Below, one piece after another: positions 13,117 through 24,666 of a DNA stretch of 64,000 nucleotides. Position 1 is the first letter of the stretch, and each line of letters starts with the position of its first letter. Source of the stretch: Tribonema minus (lineage: Eukaryota > Sar > Xanthophyceae > Tribonematales > Tribonemataceae). The DNA lies in NCBI GenBank assembly GCA_017506865.1, contig JAFCMP010000517.1, positions 310,001-374,000 of the forward strand, read 5' to 3'. The translations under genes were made by a program, and so were the position numbers. Under the pieces are notes generated by a model. The model made no database searches and was not told where the DNA came from. It saw only the letters and a program-made list of their open reading frames with translations.

Positions 13117-14584
13117 ATGGCGATCGACGAACATCAGCCGCAGCAGGAGCACATATGTGACGAGCCATGTCCATGGCACGCTGAGGTCCAAAGGCACATC
13201 CTGCTGCGGTGCGGCAAGCCAGTGAACTTGTCGCCCTATTGCGCAAAAGAGCGCCGCTTCTTCTCCCTCCTGGGCATCCGTGGCGAGGCAGGCATGGGCT
13301 GCCTCAGTCTCAGGTGAGCGACTTGCGCAGCGGCTCAGAGTCTGCGGAATTGTTGACACGCGATGCGCTGCATGTCACGCAGCGCTGTGATGGTGGTGAC
13401 AAAAGCAGCTGTTTGTAAACCGACGACCACCCGCTCGGACCGGCGTATTGCGCTCTGCGCGAAATGTACATGCGGCCTCCATGTCAGCACTCGCCGTCAC
13501 GATTTGCTACGTGCAGTGCTGATGGCGACCCCTTGCTGGACTACTGACTCATCGGATGAAGCGCATAATCACCGGTGCCTTCTTGCAGGCCGTCCAACAA
13601 CTTATTGATGTCCAGTTAAAATCCAGCTGGCCGAGTATCGCCACACCGGCAGCAATGAAGCTTAGGCTAGGCTAGCCCATTTGCTCCGTTTTGTGAAGTT
13701 TACCGTCACGTTGGCTGACTTCCATGTTGCTCGCTTGAAACAGGTGCCAAGCTGCCAGCTACTGCAATTGTCAACGTGCTCGCGCGATGTGTGCTGCGAT
13801 CAAGCTGTTGGTGTGCTGCCGTATAATACTACTAGTATGCATGGCTATGACTCAGATCGGATGAGCTGAACGCGCTAGCTCCAGCATGAGTTGTACAATG
13901 CGTGGCGGCGGTTTAAAAGCGGTGCGTCGCTGCGCTGGCATAGATTGTCGCATCCCATATGCAAGCTACTGTAACAGTCGCCTCCAATCTCGCCTCTCAT
14001 CTTGGGTGGCGACTCGGAGATTGACGAGCAGCCTCAGGCTGAGGCATGTTATCACTTCTATAGCTGCCTAAACTGCTACCGGCGCGGGGCGCCGTCGCCC
14101 AACAACAACTCTTGATTTTCAAGCATCGGCCAAGCCGCACAAGAAAGGTACTGGTGGAGACGCTCTAACAGGCTTTCTTGTTTGTCTGACGCCGTTGTTG
14201 TTCAGGAGAAGATTTGTATCAGAGTACCCAGGCTCAGCCATTTTCATTCAAGCTGTGCACACGGGGTCTCCGGTACTGCGACGTACACGGCTGTTCAGGA
14301 CGCTCTTGGATGCACTTCCGCTGGCAACAGACTACAAGAAGTTCACCTTGCAAGATGTTTCTGCTGCTGTGCTGATGGCGCTGGGACGACATGCTGCACC
14401 TGCCGTGACTGACTCAGAGGTGCTGCACAGCTCTCGACGGTTAGCACTGCATGTGAAACGCCTGCATCAGCTTCGTCACAGGCGAAGAGCGCCATACGGA
14501 CGCGCCGACGCCGTCACTGCCTCCACTCACTCTCCGGGTCAGACTGGCAGAAAACGCCTAAGGCACGACCCGATTGCGGTGTGA
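13117..14584 (+). CDS. small protein of unknown function (two exons)
   Basis: Exon 1 is 13117-13313, with the ATG in a good context (gccATGG) and the donor CTCAG|GTGAGC. Exon 2 is 14206-14584, with acceptor gttgttcag. Phase 2 joins as AG|G and gives 191 codons ending in TGA. The N-terminal part has a Cys/His cluster (HICDEPCPWH, then LLRCGKP and YCAKERR) that could bind zinc. The second part is basic and helical (RRTRLFRTLLDALPL, DYKKFTLQDVSAAVLMALG) and ends in a KRLRHD nuclear-signal-like patch. The family is not recognised. A further small exon in the 892-bp intron cannot be ruled out. Confidence 0.5.
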
Positions 14585-16404
14585 CTGTCCGTCAATTACG
14601 CCATTATTTCGTGGTTCGTTGCCAACAGTGAGTTGCAGTTGTAGCTTCGCCTGGCACAGCATCAATAATAGAACAGCCACATACTACTACTGCAATAGGT
14701 ATCTATCTGCGAACTTCAAGGTCTGTCTGCCAGTCAGTGACCTCAGGGGGATACTTCTTCAAGCTACCGGCTTCAATCGGCTTGTGCATCCGGCAGCTGC
14801 CGCTAGTGTCTCACCGATGGAGCCTCTGACTGAGTTGCTGGCGAAAGCTCGCCACCCACATTGCCGCGGCGCAAAATATGGGCGGTCAATGAAATAGGCT
14901 GAGCACGTAAATCACCTCCGAGTCATATTTGATTCAGTGTAGGCAATTTGTTTGCATTCGTGTGGGTGTGTGCTGATTAATATCTCTGTCACCATGTGAC
15001 TGAAAACCCTTGCCTGCACCAACGCAGCCGCATGTGTCGTTGTTGTCTGCATGTATGCAGCATGCCATGGGTGTATGCTGGTTTGAACCGTTGTGACAGT
15101 TCAACACAAGTGGCGTGCAAGCAAGCGATGTGTGCATGCGGCATGGGTCAAACGGTCATTACTCCAAGCGTGCACGCGCAAGTGCGTGCGCATGCATGCG
15201 TATGGCATTACTCCTGTGCGTGTCTTCTTCCACTGCACAGGCTCACCAAATGCACAGCAAAATCAAAGGTGTACCGTTCTACACCACTTGAAGCGTCGCT
15301 ATAGCCGTGTATCTGGGACGCGATAGCTCTCTGTGCAACTCCATGTTCAAAGTTTGTACCTCTTCACTTGTAATGTTGCGCCCCATGCGTGGCCACGCAC
15401 AGCGCCTCCCCCCTCCACAGCTTCAACTTGCAGAAAACCCTAGGGATTAATAGTAGCTCAGCTGAGCCGGCAGCTCCCCAGCAGACACTGTGAAGTTGTC
15501 TACACATGTTCTTCATTGGTAGGGACTCTACGGTCGTCGCGCAGTGGTGATCTTTAGGATGAAAGCCATGCATTAATGCACCAGTTTTGCGGAGCCCAGG
15601 CCATCTGGCGGGCAAATGACGGTGCAGGCACAACTTCAAGTAAAATGTGTAGGGCATCAACAATGAAGGTACAAACAACATGTAGATTCCGTACGGCTAG
15701 ATGCCAATCATCTGGGCTTGTTCGCGCCCTGAGCGAGAATTAATTAAAAGTACAAACAACTCCTCGCATTGCTGCCATGATATCATGTCATGACAGTGGC
15801 AATTGCTTGAGTAAAATGGTGGCACGCTCTCCCTGAACGACACCACCATGAAGATGATGCATGCGCAAGATCATACTCAGTAGGCTACTTGACGTGCGCT
15901 ACTTGGTGCGATTGAGTGTCCATTGGCAGCAGCAGTGCAGCAGTGAGTCCAGATGAGCCCTGACTTACGGACACCATCATGGCTACTTCTTGCAACACGT
16001 TTACTCTTGGACACGAGGTCTGAGAGGTCCGATTCCGCCGAGGGCTGGGCTGGCCCTCTGACGCAGATGATCATCACATGACCTCACTGTGCCGCCCCCT
16101 GTCTCTGCTGACTGCAGCAGTCATCAACAACCAAAGCAGGCGGCGGGCAGGGGGGGGCACGGGCATGGAGGTCAGGCCTGAGAGTGACACACTGTCAGAT
16201 GGTTGTACGCACCATGCACACATGATGTCACGATGGTGGCATAGCCATCAAAGACGGCCTTGTGTCACCGCATTACCTCCACAGCTGTGCCGCATGGGCA
16301 CTGTCGCCCCCGGACAGTGGACGATCATTCGGGTTCCCCCCGGGCAGTCGTACTCGCGCAATGAGTCACCGCATACAGCTGCAATGCCTGCGCAAATCAG
16401 TGCC
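14585..16404. other. intergenic stretch holding one retroposon-like copy
   Basis: Apart from the short repeat at 15669-15760, nothing is clearly functional. A frame of about 60 codons ending at 14897 has protein-like composition but no matching splice phase with the gene before it. Confidence 0.4.
15669..15760 (+). repeat. short retroposon-like repeat, copy 2, with 11-bp target duplication
   Basis: The core at 15680-15749 ends in an A-rich tail (GAATTAATTAAAA). It is flanked on both sides by GTACAAACAAC (15669-15679 and 15750-15760), a perfect 11-bp direct repeat as made by target-primed reverse transcription. Compared with the copy at 45804-45981 it is 5'-truncated. Confidence 0.7.
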
Positions 16405-16815
16405 TGCACTGCTGGCGGCGGTTTGAGAGTATGTTGTGCACGTTGACTGCCTTAACAATTGTAGGATCTGCCATTGCAGGACCTGGTGCTGAGGCATGCA
16501 GTGCAACTCATGAACGCGAACGCCACCAGCATTCACAAGGTATACCCTCCAACATGCGTCATGAGTCATGACTCACTTGCGGGAGATACATCATGGCCCC
16601 CGCACCTCACTGAATCACAGTGCCGCAGCAGTTTGAGAAAGTGCATGTTGTGCACGTTGGGTAGTAGTATCTGCCATTGCAGGACCTGGCGCTGAGGCAT
16701 GCTATACAACTCATGAGCGCGAACGCCACCAGCATTCACAAGGTATACCCCCTAATACCCACTTGCGGGGGATGCATCATGGGTGTGTGCAGTAGGGCCC
16801 CCGCACCTCTCTGGC
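16405..16815 (+). repeat. tandem duplication containing a 60-nt exon-like unit twice
   Basis: Two units with a 203-bp period. Each holds TCTGCCATTGCAG, then 60 nt open in one frame (16480-16539 and 16683-16742; DL[V/A]LRHA[V/I]QLM, then ANATSIHK), then AAG|GTATACC. Both copies keep an acceptor and a donor. The copies differ at six positions within the 60 nt (three non-silent, giving V/A, V/I and N/S, and three silent). Confidence 0.7.
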
Positions 16816-17344
16816 CGATTTGCCCCTGGTGTTACCTGCGTGACAGCGCCTTCACACCCAAGAGTCGCACGCTGCTGGGGTCACGTAGCAGGCGCTTGGG
16901 GCAGTTGATGCAGGTGCGTGAGGCTCGGCGCTCCACGGTCACGGCCACATAGCCAAGCAGAGGGCACGTGCATGTGCTGCTCGCCTTGCCGCCGGGATCA
17001 ATGAGTCACATGCTGGACTCTCGCCGCTGGCTGGTCTGCGTGATAGAGGCGTGCGCATGGTCATCACGCGCCGGCACTCACTGCAGTGCACTGGCGACAG
17101 CACCAGAGCGTGCGCCACCGCCTCCCAGGGGCTCTCTGCAATCTTGGACTTGCGTACGCAAGGTCTCAGATCGTTTCAAAAGGATGGTTGTGAGGGCTTG
17201 ATGCGGTATCTTCGGGTGTCGCGCGGGCGGTCGTACAGTGCAGGGGGTAGAGCTAAGGTTCAGGGGTTGGTGATTGATGAACCAATTGGTATGCTGGCAA
17301 CGCGCTTCCAACCGGCGCCTGCATCATGTTCGGCGCTGGCATAA
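16480..17344 (+). CDS. tentative small gene with two alternative first-seen exons
   Basis: A phase-0 chain can be read: exon 16480-16539 or its duplicate 16683-16742, then 16863-16913 (SRTLLGSRSRRLGQLMQ, donor CAG|GTGCGT), then 17087-17344 ending in a stop. The last exon is basic and Ser/Gly-rich. No start codon exon was identified and no family is recognised. Because 60 nt is a multiple of three, including either copy or both keeps the frame. The model rests on splice-site quality and phase only. Confidence 0.33.
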
Positions 17345-17613
17345 AGTGCGTGTATGCACATGTTCATTTACATGGTCGCTTCAGGCTGCTGGAACGATGC
17401 CGATTGTCCTTCTTTGTCGTGTCCTTTAGTCGTGTGAGGAGCAGCAGTCGTGTGAGGCAGCAGGTCGCCGAAACTGTTCCGATAGCGCTTGCAACTTGCG
17501 TCCCCATCATCCCTCTTGCGACAGCGGGAAGTCAGCGCGCAGAGCGCGAGTTGCGAAGAACCACAGACAGACATGGGGTTTGCACGTCACGTTCAAGTTG
17601 CAGTTGAAAGTTC

Positions 17614-20600
17614 ATGCAAATCCTAAGCATAAGCTCCGACATGCGGCTTCTCGCTGTCGCTGGTGCCGGGGCTGTGCTGCTGCTCAGCCCGTTGCCTGCG
17701 TCAGCATGGGTTGGCAATCACCCGCTGCTGTCACCTGGAGCGCCGATAGCTGCGAGGCCAACATGCAGGAGCGGCAACAGATGCAGAGCAGGTCGCTTGT
17801 ACATGGCGGTAGCAGCAAAGCCCACCAAGCTTCCATCTGCCAATAAGCTCAGGGATCTGTCTCAGTCAGCTTTTCCTGATGTCCCAGAGGACGGCTACGA
17901 CCTGGTAGTACTCGGCTCCGGACCTGGCGGGGAGGCCATAGCGACTCGTGCTGCGCAGCTGAGCGCGAGAGTGGCAGTGGTGGAAATCAAGAGGGCATTC
18001 GGTGGACCCACAGGTGATCTTTTGCGCTTGATAATCTGCTTTTGTGTTTATACTCCTGGCCTTGGCAGTTTACGACCCACTTCGCTGTGCATTGTTTTTC
18101 ATTGCGCATCTTTGTACTCAAGGCCAATCATTCACCATATTCATCAGTGGGACTTTACATTACACAGCAGCCATATATATCGGATCGCCAACGGCTGCGC
18201 AACGTATCTTCATGCTGCTGCAGGCTTGACCAGCAAAGCTGTGCGAGAGGCAACCAAGCAGATAGTCCAGGTAACGTGGATACCTCCGCGACAGAGCAAG
18301 CTCATGTCGAATTACGCTAAATTACTTGCCTGCACTATGTACATGGACACGTTCGATGGTTGCCCAAAAGTCAATGCGCTGCACGTCAATCATTGCAGTC
18401 ATTAGAGTGAGCGCGACACCGCAAATAAGTTCAAGTTGGATTTGTGCGGTTGGTGCACACGCAGATGGTTGCCCAGATCGGCAGAGCTTGGCAGATGCTG
18501 CCACACCTTTCCATGCTTTGCCATGCAGTCAACATAAGTTTGTGAATCGCAGTGGTAGATGATTTTGGGCAACCACACGCGCAACGCTTGCGGCACTCCG
18601 CGTCTGCCTTTCATCAGCAGTAGTATAGTCGGCATGGCCCTGCTGCCCCTGAATTGATGGATACAGCACGCATGAGGCGGCACAGCGCGCGTGACACCAT
18701 TTCTGTGACGCGCGCTCGCAGGCGGTCGATCAGGTGGGCGGAGACAGGCGCAGGCAGATCCGGCGGCTGTGGCGCATGCGCTACCCGGCGCTGCGTGGAG
18801 AGGCGGAGGTGCTGCAGGCCGCAGAAACGCGCGATCGGTGAGCGCTGCCGCAGCTCCGCTGTGATTAGTTTGCTTGCTCTCACACGTGCTTCAGTGCTTG
18901 GCTCATGGTGAAGTTGGCAGCTGTGGCGGTGCTGGCGTGACATGCATTTGAATGTGGTAAGAGCACGCGCCTCCACTCTGACTCTCTGTGCTTGAGCTCA
19001 GCTTGAGGTTGACAAAGGGGTGGAGTCTGACTGTGGGGGATCTAGACGCGCGTCAAGTGCCTGTGTGCACTCGAAGTACATTTCAGCGCGACTTATTTGG
19101 GTAGAGATATGATGCGTACCAGGGACTCGCTGTGTGCCGTGAAGCTGCGCGGCAAGCACTGTACGCACGGAAGCATGTGGTGCTCGCCAACAGCGGCAAT
19201 GCCGTCATGCCAGCTGCCTGCTTTGAGTGTGGCGTCGATCAAAACTCGCACCATTGAGACTCCCACGGGATGGCGTGGACCTGCTCACTGGCTGCGCGGG
19301 CCTCGTGCCTGCGCAGTGGCACGCAGTGACGTCTGTGCTCAAGCGCAACACGGGCGCTTGCAATCATGGTCCTTCCACATCCATCAGTAGCAACAATGAG
19401 CGCCGAGTGCGGTATGCTGTCGAGCGCTGCTGCTGGCGCTGCACTGGCAACTGCGTTGTCGACCTGGCGCTGCACACACGCAGCACCATGACCGGAATGC
19501 TGTCAGCGAGCCAGGCCTGGGGCTGCGTGAACCCATCGTGCCCCCCCCCCCCCCCCCCCCCAAAGAAGCAACTTCTAGGGTTAGGATAGAGTCATGGCCT
19601 TACCCTAACTGCGGACACTGCGCGACGCTTGCATTCCTCGCGCCCCCCCCCCCCCCCCCCCCCCCCCCCCCGCGCTGCGCCCCCCCCAGGCTCGCGCGCA
19701 ACGGCGTGGACCTCTTCATCGGCTCCGCGGAGCTCGTCCCCGCGCAAGCGAGCATGAGCGGCACGCTTGCCGTGCGCGTGTGCCGGCCGACGGGCTGCGT
19801 GGAGCTGCCGGCGTCCAAGGTGTGCATCGCGACGGGGTCGCGCGCGCACCGCCCGAAAGAGATCGCGCCGGGGGTCGCGATACCCTTCACCAAGGGGATC
19901 GTCGTGGACTCGACGTGAGTGCGCTGCTTTGTACTGGTGGGCCGTGGACTAGGTGGTCTGGACTTGGCCTGAGTGTACTGCTGTGTACTGGGCGTGGACT
20001 CGATGGGGGGAGTGCACTGTGTACTTGCCGTGGACTTGATGTGAACACGGTGTACTTGTCTTGGGCTCTATATGTGCTCTGTGTACTTGCCGTGGAATGG
20101 ATGCAGTACAGTGGACTCCAGGTGCGTGCTGAATCATGGGAGTCAACTTACCGGGGCGGCGTCATCTGGTCATCAATGTATCATGCCGGATCATCACCTC
20201 ATCCCTAAAGGCAACCCATCTTCTCCTCATGCGTCCGCACTCCGCAGGGAAATGGGGCAGATCGCAGAGCTGCCAAACGCGGTGGCCATTTTGGGGGGTG
20301 GCGTGATAGCGGTGGAGTATGCCACGGTGCTCGCACGGCTGGGCGTTGGTGTGAGTCTGCTGTGCCAGGACAAGGACTTCATGTCCTTCCTCACAGAGTG
20401 AGTGCCGGGCTGGTGTGAGCTGACATATCGTCAATGCGATGATGCCAGTCAACCGTTCACATACTTTTTGACATGTCAATGATGCAGCTGGCGTTCTCGA
20501 GTATCGGTCATTGCCCGTGCCATTGTCCATGCTGCCGCGGGCGCCCGCGCAGCGCTCTACACAAGCGCGAGTGCATGACGCACCGCACCGTGCCGTGCAG

Positions 20601-23304
20601 CGCTCCTCAGCCTCGCACCGCCGCCGCCGCCACCGCTGCTCAATGTCCATTCACTCATCGCCGCGCCGCTGCCCAATACCCATCATGTATTGCTGTGCCG
20701 CCCCGCTGTCAAATGTGCCGCTGCGGCAGGGAGCTGCGCGACGCGCTGCGCAAGCGCATGGTGCGCGACCGCGTCCTCTTTGTCAACGCCAAGGTGCGGC
20801 GCATCGACGTTGGCAGCGACAAGCTCGTGCGCGTGCTGCTGGAGGAGCAGCCGCGCCAGCCCAAGCGGCTGCGCGTGGACATGGTGCGTGCGCGTGAAGT
20901 TGCACTTGAAGTTGGAAATGGCGCGCGGCCCCACGTGGGCATGGCGCATGTGAACATGCGGTTGAAATTGGTTGGTGGCGGCGCGCTGGAGGCGTGCGGT
21001 TCTGTTGGCGCCGCTTCAAAGCTGGTTGCTCAGTGTGACACAGATGTGAGCAATGGCGTGAGCGAAAGTGCATGCTACATGAACTTAAAGTTGAAGTGTG
21101 TGTCACATGACCTTGCATTTTGGAATTACTGACGGCGGCGCAGGACGCTTGCTGTTTCACGAAACACACAACTTGTTACGTGCATGCAAGCAATAGCAAC
21201 CTGGCGCAAGCGCAGCTGCTGGAGCGGACATGCCACAACAATGTGCCACCAGGGACAGCTCATCTGCACTGCACCCCTGTGTAAAGGCAGCAGCCCGCAA
21301 CAGGCTGCACACCAAGCAGACAAACAGCTCCTTCATCCTCATGGCCAAGCTGGGCGCGCATTGCGTATCTCTGCCTGCACACGCCGCGCGGCTCGCTCTC
21401 ACTGCTGCTAGCCCAGCCCGCGTGAGGACAGCCGCATTCCTCAACTTGAAGATTGAACCTTGAAGATTGAACTAAACGAGACAATCCTTTGTTCGTGGAG
21501 TGCGCAGGTGCTTTACTCGGGGGGCAGGGATGCGAACAGCGAGGGGCTTCTGTGTGAGGCGGCGGGCATAGAGATTGGGCGCTTCGGCCGCGTCATGGTG
21601 GATGACACAGGCTGCACGGCCAACAAAGACGTCTACGCAGGTATCTACCTAGACTACAGAATGCATCAATGTGGGTACGATAACATGTTTATCAATGTGG
21701 GTATGCCACCATGTAGGTACATGCGGGGAGGATGCATGATATATGCGCAGCTACTTCAGTATGTGTGTACAATAGACATCTTTGCGGGCATGTACATGTG
21801 CGTGTCTATAGGGGTTAGCTATACATGACAGCTGTGCCGGCATGTATGTATGACTGTGCTGGTGTCATGAACACTGTGCCTATGATGCTGAGCAGCGTGT
21901 GCAGCAATGGTCCCGACCTTTGCAGGTAGACGTCTACAAGTCTGCAGTATGGCAGCAGGATGCTTGGAGGACATATATCGATCACAAGTTCAACATCACT
22001 GAGGATTTCGACATCGTTGGTGCAGCGCTCGTGTCCGCGGCAGCTACACAGCACAGTTCAGCACCGCAGCGCAGTGTCGAAGTCCATTGCACGATCAGTT
22101 CCCTACCAAGAGAGCCTGACAGCACCTCAGCTCTCTGCCAACATCACTCTGAGGGCTGACCCCGCCGCTGCTCGCTGCCGCAGCGGGCGACGCCGTCGGC
22201 ACAACGCAGCACAGCTCAGCATCGCCGCGCACCGCACCGCCAAAGCCCGTCGTCATGCTCCTGTTCACAGCCGCAGGTGCAGCACCTTTTCACCCCGCTG
22301 TCCCCTCCCACCATCACTAACGACGCACCTACTCACTGCCCCACCGCGCGCGCCGCCGCCGCCGCCGCAGTGGGCGACGTCGTCGGCGCGGGGCTCGCAT
22401 CTGCCGCTGCGCAGCAGGGGTGCGCCAAAGACCATACATAGCATGATTTACTTCACACCAAAAGTGCTCAGAAGCGCCTCCTGCTCTCCCCTCCCACCAT
22501 CACTAACGGCGCACCTACCCACCGCCGCACCGCGCGCGCGCCTCCGCCGCCGCCGCAGTGGGCGACGTCGTCGGCGCGGGGCTCGCGTCCGCCGCCGCGC
22601 AGCAGGGCCGCGGCGTCGCCGACAGGCTCTTCCTGGACCAGATGCTGCGGCGCGCGCGCGCGCTGCTCAACACGGCCGCCCCCCTGGAGGACGCCATCGA
22701 CGACCCCTTCTTTGCCTCCGCGGCGCCCGCGCCGCCGCCGCCGCGCACCGCTGAGGCGCCCGAGAGCATCGACGACCCGTTCTTCGCCTCTGGCGCCGCT
22801 GCCGCTGCGGAGAAGCCGGACGGCGAGGGCGACGGCACGGGGCGTACGCTGTTCGGCACGGCTGCGCGCGCGGGCACGCCGCTGACGCTCTGGACGATCC
22901 CCGAGATTGCGTGCGTGGGGCTGTCGGAGGAGGCGGCGCGCGAGCTCGAAGTCGCCGGGAGACTAGGCGGCGGCGGCGGTGGAGACGCGACGGTCGTGGT
23001 CGGCTATGCGTACTTCAAGGACCTCGCGCGCGGGCGCCTGTCGGGGGACCCCGAGGGGTTCCTGAAGATCATCGCGCGCGCGGAGGCGCCGGCGCGCCAC
23101 GTCGTCGTCGGCGTGCACATCATGGGCGAGGGCGCCAACGAGCTCATCCAGCTCGGCAGCGTGCTCGTGCACGCGGGCGCGACGCTCGAGCAGGTCGGCA
23201 ACACGCCGTTCGCGGCAGTCACGCTCAGCGCGCTGTACCAGGTCGCCAGCGACGACGCGCTGTGCCGCTCGCCGCTCAACCTGCAGCGCGTGCGCGCGCG
23301 GTAG
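17614..23304 (+). CDS. plastid-targeted flavoprotein of the pyridine-nucleotide oxidoreductase family, SthA/lipoamide-dehydrogenase-like
   Basis: Eight exons join in phase: 17614-18013, 18224-18270, 18722-18837, 19690-19914, 20248-20397, 20730-20883, 21508-21640 and 22559-23304 (1971 nt, 656 aa). The first ATG is 17614; the one at 17641 gives a cleaner signal peptide. A hydrophobic stretch ends in PASA-W (residue 32), the bipartite plastid presequence type of ochrophytes. FAD-binding GSGPGGEA is at 101-108. An NAD(P)-binding GGGVIAVEYATVLARLG is in exon 5. The second FAD signature VGDVVGAGLAS opens exon 8. The CxxxxC redox pair of lipoamide dehydrogenase is absent (FGGPTGLTSKAV instead), and the C-terminal HxxHP active site is replaced by NTPFAAVTLSALY. 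This points to soluble transhydrogenase (SthA) rather than a disulfide reductase. Exon 8 has an acidic insert with the repeated unit IDDPFFAS before the dimerisation domain. The expected role, NAD(P)H balance in the plastid, is inferred. Confidence 0.85.
19255..19335 (+). pseudogene. decayed extra copy of flavoprotein exon 4
   Basis: The frame reads RLPRDGVDLLTGCAGLVPAQ against RLARNGVDLFIGSAELVPAQ at the start of the working exon at 19690. It lacks a good acceptor, and downstream similarity fades after about 25 codons. It lies in the same intron, about 430 bp upstream of the real exon. Confidence 0.65.
19541..19671 (+). repeat. two long poly-C tracts in front of exon 4
   Basis: 22 C at 19541-19562 and 29 C at 19643-19671. 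The second ends 18 bases before the acceptor used at 19689. Similar C runs precede acceptors at 7474 and 28589, so they probably serve as (or grew from) polypyrimidine tracts. Confidence 0.8.
19900..20117 (+). repeat. ladder of exon-4 3' ends running into the intron
   Basis: The exon end and donor CGTGGACTCGACGTGAGTG plus following GTACTG are repeated in diverged form at about 19943, 19962, 19994, 20030 and 20090. Each has a GTGGAC/GTGGAA core and most a GTGTACT follow-up. Copies are spaced 20-60 bp apart. Confidence 0.65.
22005..22610 (+). repeat. four tandem copies of the exon-8 acceptor and first codons
   Basis: The unit GCAG|TGGGCGACGTCGTCGG plus following codons appears at about 22005 (reads DIVGAALVSAAATQ), 22184, 22371 and 22559, with a period of 179-188 bp. 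Upstream flanks (AACATCACT / ACCATCACTAACG) are shared too. Only the last copy continues as coding exon. Decay increases with distance upstream. Confidence 0.8.
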
Positions 23305-24666
23305 CGCCTGCTGCCGCTGCCGCTGCGGCGCGGGGCGTGGGGCGGGCGCGCGCAATGTTGCTGCTACTGCCGCTGCCGCCGCCTCAGCGCTCGGGTCGCT
23401 GCGCGCACATGACGTGGTCGCTGGGCAGCAGTGCGCGATGCTCGTCGCTGCAACTTGCAGCGCACGCACCGCTTTTTGGTGGCAGGGCGGGGGTTCACAC
23501 TGCTGCCCCCATCAGCGCTGGCTGCCTGTGGCTTCTGGGTACACGTGCGGCGGCGATAGGAGGACTGCTGAGCGCTGCTGAATTTCTCAGTGCTCATTTG
23601 GCGACAGCAGGGCTGACGCGCATTGCGTGTGTCTGGTGACAGCAGGCTGCTTCAGGCGCATGCGCTGCTGCAGGCCTGCTGCGGTGAGAGGGGTTTGGGG
23701 GCTTGCTGTGGAACGCGCACGTGCGTTTGCGAGAGGCCCAATAGCTTGCCTTGATCTCAAGATACACAAGACCTACATTGCAGCAGGAAAAGTGCAGGTT
23801 GCGAGCGTTCATCATTAGCGTACTTAGATGCACACGCTGTACATGATATTGTGCTTTTAAGTTACACAGGAGGCTTTAAGCAGATCAGCAATGTTAGCCG
23901 CCACTGGTGGGCTGGGTGCATGGCATTCACTTGAACGGCAGGGCCGGCAGCAGTGCAGCTGAGCATACAATCACTGTCACCCACTATCGCAGCTGCTCTT
24001 TTTTGGGTACACCGTGGTTGCATTGCTGCTTCTGCCCATGATGTGGTGCTCTCTTTCGCATCCAGTTGGGCTGGTTCGCTACTCTCCAATGCAGATCAAA
24101 GTTGAAGTGCTCTGCTTGAGTGGCACTTGGGGATCATATATCATGATGGTAATGAAAACTGGACAGTATGCGGCATGGGGGTCATGTAGGGAAGAATCAT
24201 CTTCACATCCTGAGCACACTGCTTGCGCACATGTTGGTCTCTGCGGATACTTACTTCAACAGTTTGGCACGTCACCAGTTGCAGTGCTCTGCTATGAGAC
24301 TCATGACTCATGACAACGAAAAACTTGGACAGAATGGCGGCATGGAAATTCCATGTACTTCGGGGAGAACCGTCAAACAGCCTGAGCATGCTGCGCAGCA
24401 CAGTGTTTGCGCACAATGTGCCAGTTGCATCATATGGGCGCTCAACCAGAGTGTGATAGTCTGTGACGCAATTTGGACACCCCTGAACAGAGATCAGGGG
24501 GGCGAACTTCAACAGTCCTTTCAACAGTGGCACGTCACCAGGTGCTGTCTTACTTCAGGCAAAGTGTATCATGAGTCGCGTACACCAGGCCGCACTGTAA
24601 GCAAATTGCCAGTCTCTCTGCTTCTGGATCTGCTGTTGGCTGAAGCCGCTGAGATGCTGCGTCACC
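23305..24666. other. intergenic region
   Basis: Between the flavoprotein stop and the recA start. A frame of 183 codons (24168-24719) starts at a non-ATG codon, overlaps the recA first exon and has no protein-like composition. No gene seen. Confidence 0.5.

Noticed and set aside
14574..14897. Possible extra exon downstream of the 191-aa gene
   Set aside because: The last 60 codons look protein-like, but no donor/acceptor pair gives a continuing frame.
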